From an uncultured Tabrizicola sp. (GTDB lineage Bacteria > Pseudomonadota > Alphaproteobacteria > Rhodobacterales > Rhodobacteraceae): a stretch of DNA of 6,144 bases. How positions within the stretch are numbered: the first letter of the stretch is position 1; every line of letters begins with the position of its first letter. The stretch covers positions 1 through 6,144 of the forward strand of contig CALLZQ010000598.1 in NCBI GenBank assembly GCA_937858255.1, written 5' to 3'. The position numbers were made by a program, and so were the translations under genes. The notes under the pieces are model-generated. The model did no database searches. It saw nothing but the letters and a program-made list of their open reading frames with translations, and was not told where the DNA came from. This document shows, one piece after another, positions 1 through 6,033 of this stretch.

Positions 1-1212
1 AGCGAGTGGAGAATACCACATCGGGCCCTCGTCGCCCGGACAAAGGGCGCGCGCATGCGAAATATTGATGGCCATGAGATCGACGATTTCTGCCTTGGCG
101 ATACCGGCAGCATGTTCGGCCATTCACCCGCCCCGGTCGCCCGCGCGATCCGCAAGCAGGCGCGGCGCGGCCTGACCTATATGCTGCCGACCGAGGCGGC
201 GCTGCGGGCCGGCGCCCTGCTGACCGAGCGCTTTGGCGCCTTCAAGTGGCAGATCGCCACGACAGCGACCGATGCCAACCGCTTTGCCCTGCGCGTGGCG
301 CGTGCCGTGACTGGTAAACCCAAGGTCTTGGTCTTCCACGGCTGCTATCACGGCACGCTGGACGATACGATGGTGGAATTGGTCGATGGCCAGCCCGCCA
401 ATCGCCCCGGCCTGATCGGGCAGGTGCAGGATCTGACCCGCGCCGCCACGGTGGCAGAGTTCAATGACCTTGCCGGGGTCGAGGCGCTGCTGGCCACAGG
501 TGAAATCGCCGCCATCCTGACCGAGCCGGTGATGACCAATTCCTGCATGGTGTTGCCGCAGGCGGGCTTTCATGATGGCCTGCGCCAGCTGAGCCGCAAA
601 TATGGCGCGCTGCTGATCATCGACGAAACGCATACGATTTCCTCGGGCCTTGGCGGCTATTCCCGTGTGCATTCCCTGTCGCCCGACATGTTCGTGGTCG
701 GCAAATGCGTGGCGGGCGGTCTGCCCACAGCCGTCTGGGGCATGACCGAAGAGGTCGCCGCGCGGTTCAACACCTATGATGCCGCCCGCCCCTCGGGCCA
801 TTCGGGGATGGGCACCACGCTTTCTGCCAATCCGCTGCAATTCGCCTGCCTGACCGCGACCCTGTCTGAGGTGATGACGCCCGAGGCCTATGCCCACATG
901 GAAAAGGGCGCCGCGCGGCTGTCGGCGGGTCTGGCCCGCGCCATCAAGGCCCATGGCGCCCCCTGGCATGTGGTGCGGGTTGGTGCGCGGGTCGAGTTCA
1001 TCTGTGCCCCCGGCCCGCTGCAAAACGGGTCCGAGGCCGCCCTCGCCCATCAGCCACAGGTCGAGGCGGTGCTGCATACCGCCCTTCTCAATCGCGGCTC
1101 GCTGATCGCGCCGTTTCACAACATGATGCTGGTCAGCCCTGCCACCAAGAACCGGCAGATTGACCGGCTGATCGCCTCGTTCGACGACATCCTGACCGCC
1201 CTTTTCGATTGA
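1..1212 (+). CDS. Class III PLP-dependent aminotransferase, 5'-truncated by window edge
   Basis: This is a PLP-dependent aminotransferase of fold type I, class III, with a glutamate-1-semialdehyde-aminomutase-like flavour. An ATG lies at 55, but the frame stays open to base 1 and the preceding residues (PHRALVARTKGAR) fit the family's N-terminal stretch before the D-G-x-E segment. The true start is therefore probably outside the window, with a few tens of residues missing. Numbering from the ATG at 55, the visible motifs are: DGHEIDDF at 5-12; GCYHG at 96-100, where the aromatic residue stacks on PLP; TEP at 157-159; IIDET at 188-192, with D190 expected to contact the pyridine nitrogen; and VVGKCVAGG at 214-222, with K217 as the Schiff-base lysine. 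The C-terminal LLNRGSLIAPFHNMML segment is GSA-like. The usual phosphate-binding S-G-T/S-E-A motif reads T-A-T-D-A-N (70-75). The gene sits 7 bases before a PuuA-like synthetase, so a role in amine or amino-acid catabolism is inferred. The amino donor is unknown. Confidence 0.9.
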   Translation, partial: SEWRIPHRALVARTKGARMRNIDGHEIDDFCLGDTGSMFGHSPAPVARAIRKQARRGLTYMLPTEAALRAGALLTERFGAFKWQIATTATDANRFALRVARAVTGKPKVLVFHGCYHGTLDDTMVELVDGQPANRPGLIGQVQDLTRAATVAEFNDLAGVEALLATGEIAAILTEPVMTNSCMVLPQAGFHDGLRQLSRKYGALLIIDETHTISSGLGGYSRVHSLSPDMFVVGKCVAGGLPTAVWGMTEEVAARFNTYDAARPSGHSGMGTTLSANPLQFACLTATLSEVMTPEAYAHMEKGAARLSAGLARAIKAHGAPWHVVRVGARVEFICAPGPLQNGSEAALAHQPQVEAVLHTALLNRGSLIAPFHNMMLVSPATKNRQIDRLIASFDDILTALFD

Positions 1213-1219
1213 TTGCACC

Positions 1220-2611
1220 ATGACCCAAGACAGCCCCTCTGGCTCGACCCTCGCCGAGGCCGAAGACTTCCTGAACGCAAACCCCGATATCGAGGCCTTT
1301 GATATCGTGCTGCACGACGCCAACGGCATCGGGCGCGGCAAGATCATCCGCCGGCATGAGCTTTTGTCCTTTTACAAGGGCGGGCGGCATCTGCCGATCT
1401 CGATCCTTGGCCTCGATATCTGCGGCGAGGATGTGCATGAGACCGGCCTGATCTGGGATCAGGGCGATGGCGATCTGCGCGCCTGGCCCATTCCCGGCAC
1501 GCTCAAGCGGTTGCACAACACCCAGCCGCCGCGGGGCGAGGTGTTCATGTCGATGTACGAACTGGACGGGCGGCCGATGACCTCGGACCCCCGCCATGCG
1601 CTGGCGCGGCAGGTTCAGGCGCTGGCGGATCAGGGGCTGCACCCGGCCGGCGCCTTTGAGCTGGAATTCTTCCTGCTGGCCAATGAGCGCGACGGCAATG
1701 GCAAGGTTCAGCCTGCCCGCGATGTGCTGGACGGGCGCAAGTCATCCAAGACCGAGGTCTATTCCGTCGATCACCTGCACGGGATGCTGCCCTTGTTTTC
1801 CGACATTTACAAAGGCGCGGAACTGGCGGGAATCACGGCAGAAACCATGATCAGCGAATATGCGCCGGGTCAGTATGAACTGACCCTGCATTACCGCACC
1901 GATGTGATGCAGGCCGCCGATGATCTGATGCGGCTCAAGCGGATCGTGCGGGCGCAGGCGCGGGCGCATGGCGTGACCGCCTGTTTCATGGCCAAGCCGA
2001 ATGAGGATTACGCCGGCTCGGGGATGCATTTCCACGTCTCGATGATGGATGATGCGGGCAAGAATATCTTTGTCGAGGAAACCGAGGGGCGCTGGAACCC
2101 GACGATCCTGCATGCCCTTGGCGGTCTGCGGGCGACGATGGGCGAGTCGATGCTGGTCTTTGCCCCCCATGCCAATTCCTGGCGCCGCTTTGCCAGCCAG
2201 AGCTATGCGCCGGTCAGCCCGACATGGGGTGTGAACAACCGCTCGGTCGCGCTGCGCATTCCGGCCGGCGACATCCGCGCCCGGAGGATCGAGCATCGCC
2301 CGGCAGGGGTGGATGCCAATCCCTATCTGGTGGCCGCCACCGTGCTGGCCGGTATCCGGCACGGCATGGTCCACCGGATCGACCCCGGCCCGGAAACCAC
2401 CGGCAATGGCTATGAGGCAGGCGAGGATGCACCGCCGATCCCGGTCGACTTGCGGCAGGCGATCGAGGCGGCCCGCGCCTCGACCTTCCTCAAAGAGGCC
2501 TTGGGCGAAGACATGCACCGCACCTTTACCGCGATCAAGGCGGCGGAATATGCGCGGGTGATGCGGACGGTTTCCGAGGTGGATTACGACCTCTATCTGC
2601 ACACGGTCTGA
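1220..2611 (+). CDS. Glutamine synthetase family protein, PuuA-like (gamma-glutamyl-amine ligase type)
   Basis: This 463-residue protein is of ordinary length for the glutamine synthetase I / PuuA superfamily, whose members ligate glutamate to ammonia or an amine using ATP. The N-terminal beta-grasp domain (about 25-115) contains LHDANGIGRGK at 31-41. The catalytic domain shows FELEFF (146-151; E147 and E149 are candidate metal ligands), SEYAPGQYE (212-220; E213 and E220), GSGMHFHVS (266-274; H270), WGVNNRSVALR (336-346) and RRIEHRPAGVDANPYL (355-370; E358 and R360). The last block is typical of PuuA-type enzymes. The Tyr-containing adenylylation motif of housekeeping GlnA is absent from the C-terminus, which argues against the main ammonia-assimilating enzyme. 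I infer a gamma-glutamyl-amine synthetase acting in the cytoplasm. No mgsABC-like genes are next to it, so a methylamine-pathway GmaS role is not supported by context. The ATG follows the upstream stop by 7 bases with no clear Shine-Dalgarno, which fits translational coupling. Confidence 0.92.
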   Translation: MTQDSPSGSTLAEAEDFLNANPDIEAFDIVLHDANGIGRGKIIRRHELLSFYKGGRHLPISILGLDICGEDVHETGLIWDQGDGDLRAWPIPGTLKRLHNTQPPRGEVFMSMYELDGRPMTSDPRHALARQVQALADQGLHPAGAFELEFFLLANERDGNGKVQPARDVLDGRKSSKTEVYSVDHLHGMLPLFSDIYKGAELAGITAETMISEYAPGQYELTLHYRTDVMQAADDLMRLKRIVRAQARAHGVTACFMAKPNEDYAGSGMHFHVSMMDDAGKNIFVEETEGRWNPTILHALGGLRATMGESMLVFAPHANSWRRFASQSYAPVSPTWGVNNRSVALRIPAGDIRARRIEHRPAGVDANPYLVAATVLAGIRHGMVHRIDPGPETTGNGYEAGEDAPPIPVDLRQAIEAARASTFLKEALGEDMHRTFTAIKAAEYARVMRTVSEVDYDLYLHTV

Positions 2612-2636
2612 GACCGGGGCGGGCGCCGGTCAGACC
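2605..2636. terminator. Bulged hairpin across the two convergent stop codons
   Basis: GGTCT (2605-2609) pairs with AGACC (2632-2636), and GACCGG (2612-2617) pairs with CCGGTC (2626-2631). The result is 11 base pairs, a two-base bulge (GA, 2610-2611) and an 8-base loop. The stem contains both the TGA of the synthetase (2609-2611) and the complementary TGA of the response regulator (2630-2632). A hairpin at a tail-to-tail junction suggests a shared, bidirectional transcript end. There is no U-tract on either side, so it is not a canonical intrinsic terminator and may instead protect 3' ends. Confidence 0.45.
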
Positions 2637-3253
2637 TGATCGGCGCTCTGCCCCATCCCGGCATCGCGGGCAATCATCGCGGCATGGGTGCGGTTCTTGG
2701 CGCCCAGCTTGCGGCTGAGCGTCTTGACATGCAGCTTGATCGTCACTTCCTGCACCTCAAGGTCGCGGGCGATTTCCTTGTTGGACTTGCCCTCGCAGAG
2801 GCCGGACAGCACCTCGACCTCACGGCGGGTCAGCTCTTCCAGCGCCCCCTCGGGCGAGGGGGTTTCTTCCAACATCGCCAGCGGGGCGAAACCCTCGCCC
2901 GCCAGCATGACCCGCACCGCAGCAATCATCGCCTTGACCCCCAGGGTCTTGGGCACGAAACCCGCCGCGCCACGGGCCAACGCCTCTTCGGCCAGGGACC
3001 GCCGTGTGACACCGGTGATCAGCGCAATCGGAGTCTGGGGCGCCCGCGCGCGGGCACGGTCCAGCCCCTCCAGCCCGTTCATCCCGGGCATCTTGAAATC
3101 GAGCAGTACCAGGTCGAAGGTTTCCTGCCCCAGCCGCTCCAGCACCGAATCGAGATCGGGCAGCGTAACCACAGACAGATCGCCTTCCGAAGTGACCATT
3201 GAGGCAATCGCCTCACGAACCAGGTCATGATCATCTGCCAGTAGCAACTTCAC
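2630..3253 (-). CDS. Response regulator, NarL/FixJ (LuxR-HTH) family
   Basis: This 207-residue cytoplasmic transcription factor is of normal size for the NarL/FixJ family. The receiver domain (1 to about 118) has the acidic pair D7/D8, the phospho-acceptor D52 in LLDFKMPG, T80 and K102 (VPKT), so all canonical receiver residues are present. A short Pro/Glu linker (about 128-138) leads to a GerE/LuxR helix-turn-helix (about 138-197) with LTRREVEVLSGL, GKSNKEIARDL and TIKLHVKTLSRKLGAKN. The start is GTG at 3253, with lysine AAG next. A GGGAA (3267-3263) lies 9 bases upstream, and no in-frame ATG or TTG appears just before it. The gene is transcribed divergently from the hybrid kinase, whose terminal HPt domain is its likely phosphodonor. 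Its targets are unknown, but the repeats in the shared promoter make autoregulation plausible. Confidence 0.95.
   Translation of the reverse strand: MKLLLADDHDLVREAIASMVTSEGDLSVVTLPDLDSVLERLGQETFDLVLLDFKMPGMNGLEGLDRARARAPQTPIALITGVTRRSLAEEALARGAAGFVPKTLGVKAMIAAVRVMLAGEGFAPLAMLEETPSPEGALEELTRREVEVLSGLCEGKSNKEIARDLEVQEVTIKLHVKTLSRKLGAKNRTHAAMIARDAGMGQSADQV
2845..2868 (+). terminator. Intrinsic-terminator-like hairpin antisense to the response regulator
   Basis: CCCCCTCG (2845-2852) and CGAGGGGG (2855-2862) are perfect inverted repeats around GG. In RNA this would be about a 7-bp G+C-rich stem with a GGGC tetraloop. On the + strand it is followed at once by TTTCTT (2863-2868), giving the layout of a rho-independent terminator with an imperfect U-tract. 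It lies about 235 bases past the synthetase stop, within the region encoding regulator residues 131-136, the flexible linker between receiver and HTH. It could end read-through transcripts from the aminotransferase-synthetase operon. It could also be a by-product of Pro/Gly/Glu codon choice in GC-rich DNA. Confidence 0.35.
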
Positions 3254-3262
3254 GCGCGCGAA

Positions 3263-3267
3263 TTCCC
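3263..3267 (-). promoter_or_regulatory. Probable ribosome binding site of the response regulator
   Basis: On the minus strand GGGAA ends 9 bases before the GTG at 3253. The nearby ATG (complement of 3267-3269) is out of frame, so this purine run supports the GTG as the start. Confidence 0.4.
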
Positions 3268-3294
3268 ATATTCCGGGTGCTTGCCCGGCTTACC

Positions 3295-3337
3295 TATCCG
3301 TTTGACAGTCAAACTGGCCTTTGACGGTATCCGTTTG
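3295..3337. repeat. 10-base direct repeat TATCCGTTTG, two copies
   Basis: TATCCGTTTG occurs at 3295-3304 and again at 3328-3337, 33 bases apart or about three helical turns. Each copy is followed by a CAAAC half-site, at 3310-3314 for the first and 3350-3354 for the second. An ACAGTCAA repeat also occurs at 3305-3312 and 3353-3360. The arrangement resembles a two-block operator for one regulator. Confidence 0.6.
3300..3314. repeat. Perfect palindrome GTTTGACAGTCAAAC, candidate operator
   Basis: GTTTGAC (3300-3306) and GTCAAAC (3308-3314) are exact reverse complements around a single A. The GTTTG and CAAAC half-sites are centred 10 bases apart, as expected for a dimeric helix-turn-helix protein contacting one DNA face. 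The left arm overlaps a TTGACA (3302-3307), so a bound protein could block or position RNA polymerase. The divergently encoded LuxR-type regulator is the obvious candidate ligand, but this is inference. Confidence 0.5.
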
Positions 3338-3375
3338 TGATTTAGCTTGCAAACAGTCAATATCCCCTAACGTCG

Positions 3376-6033
3376 ATGACCCATTCCAGCCTGATACCTT
3401 CCACCGCGACGCGGCCAGCCACTCTGTCCCCGCGACTGCTTGTGCTGTCGCTGGCGGTGCTGTGTCTGTTGGTGGTGATGGGGGCCATGGCCCGCGATGT
3501 GCGCGACCGCCTGAACGATCTTGAGGCGGCAAGTTCGGACAACGGCCCTTGGGTAATGTCGCAGATCGAGGTCGAGACGCTGCGGCTGCGGCTTGCCCTT
3601 TCCGAGGCGCAGCGGCAGGCAAGCGATGCCCGTGCCCTGGCCGAGTTCCGGCTGTGGTTCGATGTGCTTTATTCGCGGCTGACTCTGCTGGAACAAAGCC
3701 CGCTCTACCGCAGCTTTGCCGAGAACCCCGATAACAAGGCGCTCTTGGCCGAATTGCATGGCGCGCTGGAGGATTGGGTGCCGCTGATCGACGGCCCTGA
3801 TGCTGCGCTGATGGCGGCGCTGCCCGATATCCGCGCCCGGATCGAGGCACTGCACGGCTTTGCCCGCGAACTGGCGCTTGCGGGGCTGAAAGACATTTCG
3901 GTGCGCGCGGATGAGACCCGGGTGCAAATCGCCTCGACCCTGATCCGGCTGGCCATGGCGGCGACAGCGACCTTTCTGCTGCTGGCCTTTCTCGCGGCAG
4001 CACTGCTGCGGCTCTATCGTCACAGCCGTCATCAGGCGGATGAGAATTTTCAGACCGGCGCGCGGCTTCAGGTCATCATCTCGACCTCGCCCGATGCCAT
4101 CGTGGTGACAAATCGCGGCGGCTGGACGGTCGAATTCAACCCCGCCGCCGAGGCGATGTTCGGCCTGACCCGGGCCGAGATCATCGGGCGTCAGGCGCTG
4201 CCAATCCTCTTCCCCGAAGGCAAGCTGGCCGCCTATCAGGCCCTGATCGCTCAGGCCATTTCCCAGGCGGTCGAGCGCGGCCCCCAGCGTTTTGAACTGG
4301 AGGCGCGGCGGGCCGATGGCAGCGCCTTTCCGGTCGAAGTCTCGATCGCGATCCGCGACCTGCGGCAGGGCGCGCTGATCGTGGCCTTCATGCGCGACAT
4401 CTCGGCCCGCAAGACCGCGGAAACCGCGCTGCAAGAGGCACTGGTCAAGGCACGTTCCGGCGAAAAGGCCAAGGCAGATTTTCTGGCGGTGATGAGCCAT
4501 GAGATGCGGACGCCGCTGAACGGGCTGATGGGTTCAGTCGAATTGCTGCGCGACACCGATCTGGGGGAAGATCAACGCAAGTTGCTGGAAATCCTGTCGG
4601 ACTCGGGCAATGTCCTCTTGGGTCACGTCAATTCCGTACTGGACATCGCCCGGGCCGAGGCAGGCGAGATCCAGATTGCCCAGACCCCGTTCGATCTTGA
4701 CCGGCTGGTTGCGGAATGTATCGACAATCAGGCGGGGCTGGCCCTGCGCAATGGCACGCAATTGCGCCATGTGCCGCTGACCGGCCCGCTGGGAATGGTC
4801 TGCGGCGATCCCGCCCGGCTGCGGCAGATCCTGCTCAACCTCATCGGCAATGCGGTAAAATTCACCTCTGATGGCGAAATCACGCTGGAAACCGAACGCC
4901 ATGAGGCCCGCACCGCCCGCGGCCAGCCGGGACTGGTCGAGTTCCGGGTGACGGATACCGGCGTCGGCATTGCCGAGGCCGATCAGGGCCGGATTTTCGA
5001 GGATTTTGAGATGGTCGGCGATGGCGCGGGTGGCAGGCGCGGCGGCACCGGGCTGGGTCTGGGCATCGTGCGGCGCCTGACCCGGGCGATGGGGGGAGAG
5101 GTCGGGGTCGAGAGCGAACCCGGCGAGGGCAGCGTGTTCTGGCTGCGCCTGCCCCTGCCCGAGGCTCCTCCGCTGGCAGACGCCGCCCCCCGCGCCGGGT
5201 TGGGGGCGGGCGCAAGGCAGCGGATGCCGGCGCAGCAGCAAAATGCCCATGACAGCGGTCGCAGACCCGGCGCTTCACCCGCAGCCTCACCGCAAGAGAT
5301 TCTGGTGATCGAGGATAATGACATCAACCGCTTTCTGTTGCGGCGCATGCTGGAGGCCGAGGGCCATCGCGTGACCGAGGCGGTGGATGGGGTCGAGGGC
5401 GTCGCACAGGCCCGCGCGCGTCATTTCGACCTGATCCTGACCGATATCTCGATGCCGCGCATGGATGGGGTTGAGGCGACGAAACAGATTCGCAACAGTT
5501 CCGGCCCATCCTCGACCAGCCGTATCATTGCGCTGACCGCCCATGCCTTGCCTGGCGATATCGACAATTTCGTTGCCGCCGGCATGAACGCCTGCCTGAC
5601 CAAGCCCGTGAACCGTGAGACCCTGATGGCCCATATCAATTCCGACTCCGGTCGCCCGATTCCGCCCGCCAAGGACGACCCCGAGGCGATGCCCGCCCTC
5701 GACCCGGCGCCGCTGCGCGATCTGCATGACGAACTGGGCGCCGAGATGCTGCAACGTCTGGTGGGCAGACTGCTGGACGAGGCCGATGCCAAAGTCGCCG
5801 AACTGCACGGATATGGCCCGCCCGACCCCGAGATGGGGCGGATCGCGCATCAACTGGCGGGCGGTTGCGCAACCTTTGGCGCGATGCGCCTGCGCCATCA
5901 TCTGTCGCGGATCGAGGCCGGGGTCAAAACCGATCAAACCGAAGATGCCTCCGCCGCGGCGAATGTGCTGCCGCAGGTTTGGGCAGAAACCCGCAGCGCC
6001 CTGCTCGACGCGGTGATCCGGTTGGGCAGCTAG
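3376..6033 (+). CDS. Membrane-bound hybrid sensor histidine kinase (sensor-PAS-HisKA-HATPase-REC-HPt)
   Basis: This 885-residue tripartite hybrid kinase lies in the inner membrane. TM1 (about 18-38) and TM2 (about 189-212) bracket a mostly helical periplasmic region (about 40-186) that I cannot assign to a named sensor family. There is no obvious HAMP domain; a short basic linker leads to a PAS domain (about 230-345, ending FMRDISARK). HisKA follows with SHEMRTPLNG and phospho-acceptor H375. The HATPase domain has the N-box LLNLIGNAVKFT (N492), DTGVGIA (D527) and GGTGLGLGIV. An Ala/Pro/Gln-rich linker (about 595-638) leads to REC with E646/D647, phospho-acceptor D690 (LTDISMP), T721 and K743. 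The C-terminal HPt domain (about 775-885) has H825 in AHQLAGG, where the usual Lys of H-x-L-K-G is Ala. I infer a relay H375-D690-H825 to D52 of the divergent regulator. The ATG at 3376 is the only start before an in-frame TAG at 3343, and it has no Shine-Dalgarno. The ligand is unknown. Confidence 0.95.
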   Translation: MTHSSLIPSTATRPATLSPRLLVLSLAVLCLLVVMGAMARDVRDRLNDLEAASSDNGPWVMSQIEVETLRLRLALSEAQRQASDARALAEFRLWFDVLYSRLTLLEQSPLYRSFAENPDNKALLAELHGALEDWVPLIDGPDAALMAALPDIRARIEALHGFARELALAGLKDISVRADETRVQIASTLIRLAMAATATFLLLAFLAAALLRLYRHSRHQADENFQTGARLQVIISTSPDAIVVTNRGGWTVEFNPAAEAMFGLTRAEIIGRQALPILFPEGKLAAYQALIAQAISQAVERGPQRFELEARRADGSAFPVEVSIAIRDLRQGALIVAFMRDISARKTAETALQEALVKARSGEKAKADFLAVMSHEMRTPLNGLMGSVELLRDTDLGEDQRKLLEILSDSGNVLLGHVNSVLDIARAEAGEIQIAQTPFDLDRLVAECIDNQAGLALRNGTQLRHVPLTGPLGMVCGDPARLRQILLNLIGNAVKFTSDGEITLETERHEARTARGQPGLVEFRVTDTGVGIAEADQGRIFEDFEMVGDGAGGRRGGTGLGLGIVRRLTRAMGGEVGVESEPGEGSVFWLRLPLPEAPPLADAAPRAGLGAGARQRMPAQQQNAHDSGRRPGASPAASPQEILVIEDNDINRFLLRRMLEAEGHRVTEAVDGVEGVAQARARHFDLILTDISMPRMDGVEATKQIRNSSGPSSTSRIIALTAHALPGDIDNFVAAGMNACLTKPVNRETLMAHINSDSGRPIPPAKDDPEAMPALDPAPLRDLHDELGAEMLQRLVGRLLDEADAKVAELHGYGPPDPEMGRIAHQLAGGCATFGAMRLRHHLSRIEAGVKTDQTEDASAAANVLPQVWAETRSALLDAVIRLGS

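Larger units (their letters stand above)
3254..3375. promoter_or_regulatory. Divergent promoter/operator region between response regulator and hybrid kinase
   Basis: These 122 bases lie between the GTG of the regulator (minus) and the ATG of the kinase (plus). The kinase-proximal part is clearly more A/T-rich than the flanking genes. It holds TTGAC elements in both orientations: TTGACA at 3302-3307 and TTGACG at 3321-3326 on +, and TTGACT as the complement of 3355-3360 and of 3307-3312 on minus. Any of these could be a -35 box, but no convincing -10 box sits at the right spacing. A weak + strand candidate is TTGTGA (3335-3340) with CAATAT (3358-3363), 17 bases apart. TACCTAT at 3291-3297 fits the NarL-type heptamer TACYYMT, though one short match is weak. 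A hairpin CCGGG/CCCGG (3273-3277 / 3284-3288) lies just upstream of the regulator's ribosome binding site. Confidence 0.7.

Noticed and set aside
55..57. ATG at 55 as the true start of the aminotransferase
   Set aside because: The frame is open to base 1, the upstream residues fit the family's N-terminus, and starting here would remove residues usually present before the D-G-x-E segment. There is also no good ribosome binding site.
124..1347. Long open frame on the minus strand (407 codons)
   Set aside because: It is antisense to the well-supported aminotransferase. The His/Gly/Arg/Gln-rich translation has no recognisable motif and is typical of a shadow frame in GC-rich DNA.
1742..2602. Minus-strand open frame opposite the glutamine synthetase
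   Set aside because: The plus-strand frame has the full set of synthetase motifs. The antisense product shows only compositional bias.
2684..3230. Plus-strand open frames opposite the response regulator
   Set aside because: The minus-strand frame encodes a complete receiver and LuxR-type HTH; the antisense frames carry no motif.
3367..4500. Minus-strand open frame opposite the kinase N-terminal half
   Set aside because: It covers the membrane, PAS and HisKA regions of a clear kinase, and its translation is a Gln/Arg/Gly-rich shadow without domains.
5158..5290. Ala/Pro/Gln-rich stretch in the kinase as a possible insertion or frameshift
   Set aside because: The reading frame stays intact between HATPase and REC domains, and low-complexity linkers are normal at this point in hybrid kinases.
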